A stretch of 64,000 bases of DNA from Pseudobacter ginsenosidimutans (GTDB lineage: Bacteria; Bacteroidota; Bacteroidia; Chitinophagales; Chitinophagaceae): positions 7,547,342 through 7,611,341 of the forward strand of contig NZ_CP042431.1 in assembly GCF_007970185.1 (NCBI RefSeq). Direction: 5' to 3'. The position numbers and the translations under genes were made by a program. Every line of letters starts with the position of its first letter. The stretch's first letter is position 1. Shown here piece after piece: positions 26,571 through 36,800 of this stretch. The notes beneath the pieces were generated by a model that did no database searches, was not told the DNA's origin, and was given only the letters and a program-made list of their open reading frames with translations.

Positions 26571-28049
26571 TCAACGTGGATTTTGTTCGATCTCGGGATT
26601 CATTTCGATGTACTTATTGAATATTGGCCAAACCAGCTTGGGATCACCTGCCGGAACACTCACCTGCCTTGAACTGATATAATGCGTTACCGGTAATCCC
26701 AATCTTTTAATATCGAAAAGGCGCAGTTCCTTTCCATATAGTTCCCTTCTCCGCTGCAACAGCACTTCGTTCACTACTGCCTGCTGATCGTTATTGAAAT
26801 CGGCTGCGAGCTTCAGCTGGTAGGTACCTGTTTTGTATCTTTTGTTGCAGATCAGGTTCACATCGTCCAGTGCTTTTTGGAGCTGTCCTGTTCTGGCATA
26901 ACACTCCGCCCTGATCAAATACATTTCCGGAGTACCGATATGAATATTATCGGCGCCGCTGGAATTGGCCCCATCCTTTTTATACCAGTTGTTGAAGGTG
27001 ACATTGTATGTTACTTCCTTTCCTGTTTGCTCACCGAGCGCATTGAACCCGGTAAAACGAAGGGTCCTCCTGAGATCATGATTATTGATACCGGAACCCG
27101 TATTTTCAAAATCCGGATAGAGCTTATTGAAAGAAGCAGTATCGAGGATCATATAAGTATTGAGCCGGAAATTCTTGGAAGTAGTTTTGTGCAGGATCAC
27201 TTCCTGGTCTTCCGTGCGCGACATACCGATCAGGTTGGCAACTACCGGCGCACCATTATACAGCGTATTGAAATCATGCAGGAAGCTGCGTATGGCAAGG
27301 GCTTTGTCTGCTTCCAGCAAAGCATCTTCGTATTTGCCCATGTACAGGTAAGTACGGGCCAGGATCGCGTGTACAGCAGCCTTGCAGGGGCGGTGCGAAT
27401 ACTGTGCATAGTTGTCCGGCAGATCAGGCAGGGCCAGTTTCAGTTCTGCGATCACGAGGTCATAGATCTTTTGAACAGATGCCCTGGGCAAGGCCGGCAA
27501 CAGGGAAGCATCGTCGATAATGGGAACGCCGGGATCTGTTGCAGCCGTCTGCGGATTATAATGCTTTGCATAAATGTTCACCAGGTTCAGATAAGCATAC
27601 GCCCTGTGCACGCGGGCCTCAGCCATCAGTTGTTTTTTGACCGTTTCATTGTCTTTCACTTTTTCCATCTCTATCAGGATGGTGCCAATAAGTGAAACGA
27701 TATAATACTGGTTCTTCCAGTTCACATCGTCTGTCATCGCTTCGTATAGCCATACCTGTTGCTCGAACGCATAGAGCGCATTTACATGCTGCCGCGTGGT
27801 TGTCCAACTGAGCCAGCGCGATGAATCGGCATACACATCATCAGAAACCACATCTACATGTGAGCTTACCTGCGACAAAGAGAACTGGTATCGCTGATTG
27901 TCCACATCATCCATCAGTTTCCTGAAATCACTGGTGGTTTTGGCGATGATAACGCCTCTCGGCAATTCTTCGAGAAATTTCTTACATCCTGTAAACAGGA
28001 AGCCGGCCAGCAACAACCCAACCGGGACCATGATATTTTTCAACTTCAT
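26571..28049 (-). CDS. SusD/RagB-family nutrient-binding lipoprotein
   Basis: A 492-residue lipoprotein from the ATG at 28049, with signal peptide and lipobox (LLLAGFLFTGCKKFLEELPRG). The SusD N-terminal domain has the TPR-like helices AEARVHRAYAYLNLVNIYAKHYN, and the C-terminal domain PEMYLIRAECYARTGQLQKALDDVN and RRRELYGKELRLFDIKRLGLP. Full-length and uninterrupted, unlike the SusD at 3543. It is expected to sit on the outer face of the outer membrane and cap its SusC partner, 28 bases upstream. Substrate unknown. No glycoside hydrolase is in the operon, so peptides or other ligands are as likely as glycans. Confidence 0.93.
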   Translation of the reverse strand: MKLKNIMVPVGLLLAGFLFTGCKKFLEELPRGVIIAKTTSDFRKLMDDVDNQRYQFSLSQVSSHVDVVSDDVYADSSRWLSWTTTRQHVNALYAFEQQVWLYEAMTDDVNWKNQYYIVSLIGTILIEMEKVKDNETVKKQLMAEARVHRAYAYLNLVNIYAKHYNPQTAATDPGVPIIDDASLLPALPRASVQKIYDLVIAELKLALPDLPDNYAQYSHRPCKAAVHAILARTYLYMGKYEDALLEADKALAIRSFLHDFNTLYNGAPVVANLIGMSRTEDQEVILHKTTSKNFRLNTYMILDTASFNKLYPDFENTGSGINNHDLRRTLRFTGFNALGEQTGKEVTYNVTFNNWYKKDGANSSGADNIHIGTPEMYLIRAECYARTGQLQKALDDVNLICNKRYKTGTYQLKLAADFNNDQQAVVNEVLLQRRRELYGKELRLFDIKRLGLPVTHYISSRQVSVPAGDPKLVWPIFNKYIEMNPEIEQNPR

Positions 28050-28077
28050 ACAATTCAATTTTTTTGCTCGTCCGGAC

Positions 28078-31000
28078 TTACAATCCGAACCGAACACCTA
28101 AAGAATATTGTGCCCTGTTACGCACTACAAACTGAAGTGCTCCATACACGGAAGAGCTGTAACCCGGGAAATCCGGATCGATGCCGGCATCGTTTGCAAC
28201 CCAGACGGGGCCTAAATTCCGCGCTTCCGCCTGTATGCGTACATCGCGGAACGGGCCAGTGTGTTTCTGCGGCACCCGGTAAGCGAGCGCAATGCTTTGC
28301 AGCCTGATGCTGCCCGCATTCATTACATTTCTCGTATTGTATCGCGAAACATAATCGAGCAGCGTCTGCTGACTGGTATTGGTGATCTTTTCATTGAGTG
28401 AATACATGCTGGCATTATTCCCGTCTTCCGGTGATTGCCACCTGTTCACCATCAATGCCGGCAACCAGGTGAATGATCTCGTGTAGTTGAGATAACTGTT
28501 AGCCATACCCGCTGCAGGATAATCCGCCACAAATACATGCCCGAATTTGTAGAGCAGGCTGATGTTCAGGTCCAGCCCCTTGTAAGTGAAAGTATTCGAC
28601 CATTGTCCGAAATGGCGCGGGTTCCGTTGCCCCACCACTTTGAAAATGTCAGCAAGGTTCATTGTATTGTAGTTGGGAATATCGGTAACTGCATATTCCT
28701 TACCCTGGTACATGAATTTATCGATCCCCTTTTCGTTATATCCCGTCCATTCTGCCGCTGCAACGAAGTCCACGGGTTGATCAGGCAGGTGATAGTAGTA
28801 AGAAAGTGTAGTATAAGCGATCAGTGTTTTATTCACCTGTGTGATATTGAAAGCCCTGTTCCTGTTGGTGCCGTAATTGAGACGGCTGGTCCATTTCACT
28901 TCAGTGTTGCGGAGAATGGCTCCCTGCAATGTCAGCTCCACACCGGTATTGTTGATATTACCTGTATTGAGTGTGGCCCTGTTGTTCTGGAATCCGTAAG
29001 TGCCGTTCACAGCGATCTGCGCCAGCACATCCTGCGCTCTCTTGGCATAGATCTCCAGACCGCCGGTAAGCCTCGATTTGAAAAGAGAAAAGTCCATCCC
29101 GATATTGTAAGTGCCGGTGCGCTCCCAGGTGAGGCCGGGATTGGGAGCCGTTTGTACGGCCGCATAGGGAAGCCTCGTAATGGGATCATTCCAGGGATAG
29201 CCTGTGATGTATGGACTGGCGCTTTTATCGATATTTCCATTGAACCCATAAGACAAGCGGAACTTGAGCCTGTCTATGAAATGAAAATTGAAGAAAGGCT
29301 CATCGCTGATCTGCCATCCCAGTCCTGCAGACCATTGCGGAAGATCGGTATAACTGGAACTTTGGCCATAGAGATTGGTCTTGTCAAGCCGCACACTGGC
29401 CGTAACATCATACCTGTTGCGGAAAGTATAGCCGGCATTCGCGTATGTGCTCACGAACCTTTCGTCTGCACCACCCAATTGGAGATAAGGCGTATTGGGC
29501 GCTAATGGAATGGTATTGGTGGTACCCTGGTCCCCGGTAAGGATGGGCGGGAAAACAGCATTGTGATTGAGGTTGACAATGCTGGTGAGCGACTGCGGAT
29601 CATAACCATAATAACCATAATAGACTCGGTCATAATAATTGCGGCGTACTTCCATGCCTCCGAGCACACGCACGGAATGATCCCCAAATGTGCCGGCATA
29701 GGTGAGCAGCAATCTTGCATTATGAGAAAACCCGTTCGACTGGTTCTCATTCAACATGCCACCCGGAGGCACAGGGTAAGATCCGTCCTGCCTTGCATAG
29801 TTGTTCACCATATTCCTTACATACCAGGTATTCTCATTGAAATATTCCTTACGCAGCACATGGTCTTGCTGGTACTGGTAATAAAAATCCGCTACCAGTC
29901 CCGGGAACAGGGTTGCCTGGATATTCGAGAAAAGCCGCACATTGGTGGTTCTGGTGGTATTATCCATATTATCGATATCACGCTTGAGGTTCCAGTCCCA
30001 ATCGTAAGGCAGTTTGTATTTCGTTGCGGTATCCTTTCTGCGCCAGTGTGGTATATTATAGTAGTTGACCATCCGGGTATAGTTACCATCTTCGTCGAGG
30101 ATGCGCGACATCTGTGGAATATCGGCCAGGTCGTTCACCACAACACCGTTCTGTTTGAGCTGCGACAGGAAAATATTACTTCCGAAAGAGAACTTCAGCC
30201 ACTTTTTTGGCATGTACTCATCTGTGAAATTGCCGATCACCTGGAATTCAGAATTGCCTTTGGAATACTGATCATTGAACAGACCGGAGATAGAGGTCCT
30301 CACTTTATTCACGTCGCTTCCTCCCTGGAAGGATAAGTTGACTTTCTTGTTGGATTCGATCTTCCGGAAGAAAAGGTCCCGGAATTCATTACGTACATCT
30401 ATATGCGATAAAGCCTCAAGTTTATTGTTGCCTTCAGCCTCAGAGATGTTTCCTTTTTTCATATCGATCAATACGCTCATTACTTCGGGTATCTCATACC
30501 GTGAGCGTGTATTATCGTCAAGGAATTGATCGAACCAGTCTTTTTCCCTGATCATCCACCGGTAGATATCCACGGCATCTTTGCTGGAGGCCCAGGGGAT
30601 CTTCGATAACCTGGGAACGGGCTGCGCCAGATAGTCTACAGACACCTGCATCAGCGGCTGTCCTTTCTTGTAGCCACCGGATTTGGTGGTGATCACGATC
30701 ACGCCATTGGCGGCCTGTGAGCCCCAGATGGAAGCGGCGGCGGCATCTTTCAGTACCGTGATACTTTCTACATCAGCCGGATTGATCAGGGACCAGGGAT
30801 CCACCACGCTGGAGTAAAAAGGGGCGCCATCCACCACAATCAGCGGGTTGTTGTTGCCAAAAGTACCAACACCACGGATCACGATACTTTTGCTGCGTTC
30901 GCTGTTCGGGTTCTGGTCTTCATCATATTGTGCTTCGAAGAACATGCCCGGCACCATCCCTTCGATCCTGTCTTTGAGGTTGAAGCTGTTGGACCTGTCG

Positions 31001-31758
31001 AGCTGTGCTGCGGAGATATGTGTGAAAGCGCCTGTAGCCCGCTCCAGCGGCAATTTCTGGTAACCTGTGGATACTACCACCACATTGGTCATTTCATCGT
31101 TCAGGGCTTTCAGTACAACAATGAGATGCCTGGCTTCCGCCACTTTGAGCCTTTGCGTTTCGTATCCTACAAAGGAGAATTCCAATGTTTCACCGGGATC
31201 GGTATCGATAGAGAATTCTCCATTCTTTCCTGTAAGGGTATTCTTTGTTTTTCCTTTTATAGTAACGGTAGCGCCGGGTAAAGGCGTACCCACACTGTCA
31301 GTAACTCTGCCGGTAACTGTAATGAAGTTGTGAATCGATTCCGGGATACCGGAGATCAGTAAACGCTGTGAACTTTGTTTGGAAGTAGTTCGGTCGCTGG
31401 TCCGTGTGAAAACGATGGTTTTATCTTCGATGATGAACCGGAGCGGCTGGTCTTTCACCAGCAATTCCAAAAAGTTACGGAGTGGCATGTTCGTAGCTTC
31501 CAGGTCCAGCGGCCTGGAATCTTTGAAAGTGCCTTTTGGAAAGAAAACGAAATAACCTGTTTGCTTCTCGATAGCGGTGAACACTTTTTTGTAACTGAGA
31601 TCCTTACCTGAAATGGTCACTGTTTGCGAAGTGGCAGCGGCTGAAAGGTGCATACAGCATGCCAGCAGGAAAAAGCTTGTGATTCTCATAATTCGCAGCA
31701 TTTTGGCCGGGAGACGGCATAGCGGCCATCCTCTAACCTCATTAGCAGTTTTTTGCAT
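28078..31758 (-). CDS. SusC/RagA-family TonB-dependent outer-membrane receptor
   Basis: A very large TonB-dependent transporter (1226 residues from the chosen start, 1260 from the first in-frame start at 31860; 31767 is also possible). The start at 31758 (MQKTANEVRGWPLCRLPAK) is preferred because it resembles other SusC N-termini and leads into the signal peptide (ITSFFLLACCMHLSAAAT). An STN domain (FTAIEKQTGYFVFFPKG) marks it as a FecIR-coupled signal-transducing receptor. A carboxypeptidase-like domain (GRVTDSVGTPLPGATVTI), the plug with PLIVVDG and IRGVGTFGNNN, and a 22-strand-type barrel follow, ending LGVRFGL. It works with the SusD just downstream. The STN domain should contact the FecR encoded upstream. 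Confidence 0.93.
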   Translation of the reverse strand: MQKTANEVRGWPLCRLPAKMLRIMRITSFFLLACCMHLSAAATSQTVTISGKDLSYKKVFTAIEKQTGYFVFFPKGTFKDSRPLDLEATNMPLRNFLELLVKDQPLRFIIEDKTIVFTRTSDRTTSKQSSQRLLISGIPESIHNFITVTGRVTDSVGTPLPGATVTIKGKTKNTLTGKNGEFSIDTDPGETLEFSFVGYETQRLKVAEARHLIVVLKALNDEMTNVVVVSTGYQKLPLERATGAFTHISAAQLDRSNSFNLKDRIEGMVPGMFFEAQYDEDQNPNSERSKSIVIRGVGTFGNNNPLIVVDGAPFYSSVVDPWSLINPADVESITVLKDAAAASIWGSQAANGVIVITTKSGGYKKGQPLMQVSVDYLAQPVPRLSKIPWASSKDAVDIYRWMIREKDWFDQFLDDNTRSRYEIPEVMSVLIDMKKGNISEAEGNNKLEALSHIDVRNEFRDLFFRKIESNKKVNLSFQGGSDVNKVRTSISGLFNDQYSKGNSEFQVIGNFTDEYMPKKWLKFSFGSNIFLSQLKQNGVVVNDLADIPQMSRILDEDGNYTRMVNYYNIPHWRRKDTATKYKLPYDWDWNLKRDIDNMDNTTRTTNVRLFSNIQATLFPGLVADFYYQYQQDHVLRKEYFNENTWYVRNMVNNYARQDGSYPVPPGGMLNENQSNGFSHNARLLLTYAGTFGDHSVRVLGGMEVRRNYYDRVYYGYYGYDPQSLTSIVNLNHNAVFPPILTGDQGTTNTIPLAPNTPYLQLGGADERFVSTYANAGYTFRNRYDVTASVRLDKTNLYGQSSSYTDLPQWSAGLGWQISDEPFFNFHFIDRLKFRLSYGFNGNIDKSASPYITGYPWNDPITRLPYAAVQTAPNPGLTWERTGTYNIGMDFSLFKSRLTGGLEIYAKRAQDVLAQIAVNGTYGFQNNRATLNTGNINNTGVELTLQGAILRNTEVKWTSRLNYGTNRNRAFNITQVNKTLIAYTTLSYYYHLPDQPVDFVAAAEWTGYNEKGIDKFMYQGKEYAVTDIPNYNTMNLADIFKVVGQRNPRHFGQWSNTFTYKGLDLNISLLYKFGHVFVADYPAAGMANSYLNYTRSFTWLPALMVNRWQSPEDGNNASMYSLNEKITNTSQQTLLDYVSRYNTRNVMNAGSIRLQSIALAYRVPQKHTGPFRDVRIQAEARNLGPVWVANDAGIDPDFPGYSSSVYGALQFVVRNRAQYSLGVRFGL

Positions 31759-31892
31759 ACATTGCATTGTTTGGTTAAATAAAGAAATACTTCCGATGTG
31801 TTTCGAAAACTGAACATTTGCCGGAAGCGCTTCCAACACTTCCGGCTTTGTTTTTATCACAGGAAACAGGTTATGGTAAGGATGCAGGTTTA

Positions 31893-33086
31893 TTAAGGCA
31901 GAACAATCAGTTTAGTATCTTCCAGCCTGAAATGAACACCAGACTGATCAAGTATTTTCAATAAGCCGTTTAGGGTGATATTACGGCTCATCTTACCTTC
32001 AAATTCCAGGGCAGGTATCCCCTGCGGGTATTCAACAGTAATATTGTACCAGCGCGATAATTGTCGCATCATCTCGCCGAGGCTTGTATTGCTGAAATCG
32101 AAAGCGCCATTCTTCCAGGCCGTGATCTTTTCTATATCAGGATCATCCAGGAGCCTGATATCTTTTTTGTTTCCTCTCATCAATTCCGCCTGCTGCAATG
32201 GTTTCAGCAGCACGGCATTGGCGCTGCTGCTTTCAACACGAACACTGCCGTCTATCAGCGTGGTATTGATGTTTCCTTCATCTTCATAGGCATTGATGTT
32301 GAAGCTGGTGCCCAGCACTTCCAGCCTGGAGCCATCATCCAGCAATACGCGAAAGGGTTTTGATCTGTCTTTCGCCACTTCGAAGAAGAGCTCGCCGGTG
32401 ATCTCCACATCGCGTGTTTTATCGCCGAATCGCGCAGGATAACGGATGGAGCTGGCAGCATTCATCCACACGCGGGTACCATCGGGAAGCACCAGTTTGA
32501 ACTGCTTGCCGCGAGGTGTGCTCATTGTATTGAACAGTATCTTCCCACCGGCTCCATCTCCTGCCTGCCCGTACATTAGCTGATGATCCTGCAGCCTTAT
32601 GCTTATTCCATCCTGCGTGGTAACGATGCCATCAGATAAGCTGTCTAGCAGAATGGTACTGCCATCGGCCAGCGTAAGCACGGCACCGTTGGTGCCAGGC
32701 ATGATGGCAGGCGTTGTTCCCTGCTGCACAACAGGATCTGAGTTTCTGCTGCGTGTCAACAGCGGATACATCCAAACACCTGCAGCAATAATCAGAAGAG
32801 CGGCAACCCACCAGTAGCGAACAAAGCTGTTCCTCTTTTTTCCCGGCAGCGTAATAACAGATTCGTCTTCCCCCATTCCTTTCAGGATTTTCCGGTATAC
32901 CAGTTCTTTTACATCACTGGTATCTTCCACTGCATACTGGTTCTGCTGTAGTGCAGATCCAATGGCAGCGTCCAGTTCTTCACCGGCGCTACCGCTGCTC
33001 AACTGGTGTAAGAACAGTTTTCTTTCTTCTTCGCTCATGGAGCCGGTAAGAAAGCGTTCCATGTTTTTACGAAAATCATTTTCCAT
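31893..33086 (-). CDS. FecR-family anti-sigma factor
   Basis: A 397-residue inner-membrane protein. The N-terminal cytoplasmic helices include GSMSEEERKLFLHQL, and one transmembrane helix (RYWWVAALLIIAAGVWMYPLL) lies near residues 88-110. The periplasmic FecR domain follows (STPRGKQFKLVLPDGTRVWMNAASSIRYP, FRVLLDDGSRLEVLGTSFNI), and a C-terminal STN-like/DUF4974 domain (DFSNTSLGEMMRQLSRWYNITVEYP, split here by position) closes it. It should hold the FecI sigma factor encoded just upstream and release it on a signal from the SusC receptor encoded downstream. Confidence 0.93.
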   Translation of the reverse strand: MENDFRKNMERFLTGSMSEEERKLFLHQLSSGSAGEELDAAIGSALQQNQYAVEDTSDVKELVYRKILKGMGEDESVITLPGKKRNSFVRYWWVAALLIIAAGVWMYPLLTRSRNSDPVVQQGTTPAIMPGTNGAVLTLADGSTILLDSLSDGIVTTQDGISIRLQDHQLMYGQAGDGAGGKILFNTMSTPRGKQFKLVLPDGTRVWMNAASSIRYPARFGDKTRDVEITGELFFEVAKDRSKPFRVLLDDGSRLEVLGTSFNINAYEDEGNINTTLIDGSVRVESSSANAVLLKPLQQAELMRGNKKDIRLLDDPDIEKITAWKNGAFDFSNTSLGEMMRQLSRWYNITVEYPQGIPALEFEGKMSRNITLNGLLKILDQSGVHFRLEDTKLIVLP

Positions 33087-33170
33087 TATGCTTGTTGTTA
33101 TGGCAACTCCATGGGCTTCTAATACAAACTGCTGAACATTGAAAGTTGGTCCAGTTGGAAAGAAGATATT

Positions 33171-33770
33171 TTATATATTCTTTTCTATAATCAGTAAAGC
33201 GAAGGGGAGCAAATGTTTGTATCTCGATGCAAAATAAGTACGCATGAACCCAAGCGCTTTCACCAGGTGGTTTTTTACAGTGGCAGTGGAGATGCCCAAC
33301 TGCGTTGCAATCTCTTCATAACTCAATTGTTCAAACCTGCTCAGCCTGAAAACGGTGGCCTGTTGGTCGGGTAACTGATCAGCTGCTTTGTACACTTCCT
33401 CGCGAAACTGTTTCATAATGGCGGCTTTTTCAGGAGAATAGGGAGAAGGCTGATCACATACATTGAGCAGGCTTTCGGCCTGGTTATTTTCCCTGGCGGT
33501 GCGAAGGGCCGTTTTCACCTGGTTACGCCCGATTACGAAAAGGAAACCGGACAGATTTTCAATTTCAGGTAAGCGTGCCCGGTTCTTCCAGACCCTCAGA
33601 AAAGTTTCCTGCACCACTTCCATTGCCAGTTGGGAATTCTGAGTGAATGCGAGCGCCGTAGAATAGATAGTATTGAAATATTCATCATAGAGCAACCTGA
33701 ATGAAGGTTCATCACCTTCAGCGATGCGATGGAGCAGTTGCCTGTTGATCTGTGGGTCTGTAGGATGCAA
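33171..33770 (-). CDS. FecI-like ECF sigma factor
   Basis: A 199-residue ECF sigma factor of the FecI type. Region 2 is seen in YDEYFNTIYSTALAFTQN and AMEVVQETFLRVWKNR, region 4 in LPDQQATVFRLSRFEQLS and YEEIATQLGISTATVKNHLVKAL. It is the first gene of a minus-strand FecI-FecR-SusC-SusD-TlpA series with normal spacing (85 bases before FecR), a standard Bacteroidota cell-surface signalling unit. A TATTTTTA element at 33798-33805 (minus strand) may drive it. The hydrophobic C-terminal end (LLPFALLIIEKNI) is short and not a full anchor. Confidence 0.92.
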   Translation of the reverse strand: MHPTDPQINRQLLHRIAEGDEPSFRLLYDEYFNTIYSTALAFTQNSQLAMEVVQETFLRVWKNRARLPEIENLSGFLFVIGRNQVKTALRTARENNQAESLLNVCDQPSPYSPEKAAIMKQFREEVYKAADQLPDQQATVFRLSRFEQLSYEEIATQLGISTATVKNHLVKALGFMRTYFASRYKHLLPFALLIIEKNI

Positions 33771-33806
33771 TAGTCAATTATTAGTATTGGCAGGCCCTAA
33801 AAATAA

Positions 33807-33839
33807 GCAAAAAGGGCCGACCAAATGGTCAGCCCCTTT
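33807..33839 (-). terminator. Terminator of the giant surface protein gene
   Basis: On the minus strand a hairpin GGGGCTGACCA / TGGTCGGCCC with one mismatch ends in CTTTTTGC, just after the stop codon at 33898. Confidence 0.75.
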
Positions 33840-33897
33840 GTTTTGCCTTTGCCTTAAACTGCCTTAACCGTCCAATAAGGAATTCTCAACCTTTCCT

Positions 33898-36800
33898 TTA
33901 TTTTTTGATGAATTTCTGCGATACGATCGTTCCATCTTCCAGTACTATCTGCAACATATAAGTACCTGCAGCCATTTGAGCTGTACTCATGCTGAACTGG
34001 TTCCATCCGTTATTGGCTCTGAGTGTAATTTTGCCCAGTACTCTTCCGGCCGCATCCAGGATACTTGCCTGAACAGGTTGGCTGCGTTGAACAGTGAGCT
34101 CGAAGCGGAGCGTTGCAGTTACCACGGGATTCGGACGGATCACCAGTCCTTTCTCTCCAGCCCCAGCCAGTTTGGCTGTAACGATCTTAGAGAAAGAAGA
34201 TCTTCCATCCACATCCACCTGACGGATCCTGTATTGATACAGTACTCCTGTTTTCACATTCCTGTCGTCCACAGAATAATGATTGGTCAGGTTGGTAGTA
34301 CCCCTGCCTCCTACTGTTGCGATATTGTCAAATACACTGTTGCTCTCACTTCTTTCCACAACAAAGTGATGGTTGTTCAATTCACTGTGTGTGGTCCAGC
34401 TCACCTGGATCTTCTGACCCTGAGGTTCCGCCTTCACTTCACCCCAGCTTACCGGAAGCACTTGTGCCAGGTTAACTGTCCAGATGCCACCGAATGTGGA
34501 GAAGCCATGTACTCCATCGAAATCAACATATTCAACTCCGTTGACAGTACCGGTGGTGAGTGCGCCATCCGACCATTCCTGTCCGTAGGCTGCAACACCG
34601 CCATCTGCTGTAAGGCCGGATACCACTTGTGTTGCTGTTCTATCAGCAGCTTTGAACCAGGTGAATTCATGCGGATCAGTGAGACCGTTGGCAGTTTTGA
34701 TGGATTCCATATTATTGGTCTCCACATTTTCAGCGCCGGCCTTCTCAGTTGAATTGTAGAACATCCTTACCACAAATCCTGGTTGCGGATTGGCCACTTT
34801 ATCATAACAGTCTGCGCAATTGATCTCCAGCAGTCGGCGCATGAGGCGTGCGGCCTTCTGTGCATTGCCTTTTCCGAGGTCATTGAAAGCGGCATTCACA
34901 TTCACTTTGGCAGTGATCTTGCTGCGGTCGATCAGTTGTGTTGGATCGTAGATGGCAGCGATGTATTTGCCGGCATCAACAGGATCTTTAAAGAGGATCC
35001 ATCCATCGGTATAACATTTATCAGTAGCCGCTACTGTTTCAGCATTGTAAGCAGTGAGCACAGCTTCATTGTCCACGCAATCCCCGCCGGTAGCGAAAGT
35101 GAAGTACTGACCGGTAGTGAAATCATAGGTAGTTTCCCATACATCACCACTGAGGTTCATCGGCACTTCTGTAACTGCACCGGTGAAGTCTGAAGAGCTG
35201 CTGACGAGCAGGTACATTTTGCCGGCTTTTTCAAGCGGGAGTTTCACTGCACTGGCACTGGTGCTGGCAGGCGCCTGAAGCGTTACAGAAGAAACAGTAT
35301 TTGTTTCCTGTACTTTCCAGGTTCTGGCGATGCGCTTGCGGTCTACAGGTGCGTTAGTGACAGTCCAGGTTGTTCTGTTACCATTATCATCTCCCAGCAA
35401 CAGGGCGGTTTTGTTGCCCATATCGTTGGCATTGTCTGTATTGGTTGCGCTGATGCCCATACCATTTCCGAGTGTGATCAGTGCTTCGGCAGTATTTACA
35501 CTCTTCGATTGTTTCTGATGCAGACCATTACAATCATCGCGGCCGATACCGGTGATATTGAAATTGTAGGCAGCATTACCTGCAGCATTCCAGAGAATCG
35601 CTCCATCCGGATCGAGGTAATCATGACCGAGTGTGAGACCATATTTAACACCGAAGTAGCTTGCCACTTTTTGTCTTTCTGTTACAGTAAGCTCGCGATT
35701 GAAGATGGCAACTTCAGCCATCTCTCCATCAAAGTACGTGTCATTGGCCACTGTGCTGGCGTTGTTCAACCTTCTTGAACCGATGTTGAGCTGATTTTGT
35801 ACCGGGAAGAAATTCTGAGCGCCTGTAGTTACAGATGTTCCATTGTATTCGATAACACCAGCTCCTGCCGGAGAAGCGCTTCTGTGCATGTTTGCCAATT
35901 GGATCATACCAGGGTTATTGGCTGTAGTCAGCAAGCTGCCTGCATTGACGCCTACCCTGCTCACCCAACCCAACTGTCCGGTAGTATTGGTATAGAACCT
36001 GGAGAACTGTTCTGTTCCTGCAGCTGTTCTTCCGAATCCGATGAAATCACCATTGCGTGGGATGATCACTGAGAATACTTCCTCTCCTGCAGCGGCTGCA
36101 CTGTGGTTGATGGCTGCATTGATCAGTACATTGGATGTACCGTTGAAAGTAATGCTCGGATTGAAGTTGAAGAGCTTGCTGCTGGTATTGTAAGCAGGTT
36201 GTGCTGCTGCCGTACCCTGCGTAACATTTGTTGCGTTGATGCTTTGATCAGCCCATACACTAACACCGGTTGCCGTGGTTACGCCTTTATCTGCGCGGTA
36301 CCAGGTGAAGAGCTGGTCTTTCACACCACCGGGCGCTTCATTGGTGAGATCGGTAACAAGTGTGAAATACTGACCGTCAGCAAAACTGATATTATTGAAA
36401 GTTACTGTTTGCGTAGCGGCATCGTAAGCAGAAGCCATGATCACTGTTGTGGTGGCGGCAGTGAAATCATTGCTGCTGTTCACCAGGAGCTTCAGATCAC
36501 TGAGCGAAGTGCTGGTAGGCACCAATCCTGAAAGGAACATCTGCAGTTGCACCACATCGATATTTCCTGTTTTCTGCACTTTCCATTCGCGTTGCAGGCG
36601 GGAGATCTTGCTGCAACCGCCGGGATCGAGTGCAGTTGGATATTCTGTGGTTTTGATACCTGCTGCGCCATCATCGCCCCAAACCAGGAAGCTGAGATCA
36701 TCAGCAAAGCTGCTGGTATTGTCTGCATTGGTAGCAGCAATCGTGTTCAGGCCGATAGCGATCATATTGCCATTGGCAGCCGTGTTCACGCTACGTGATT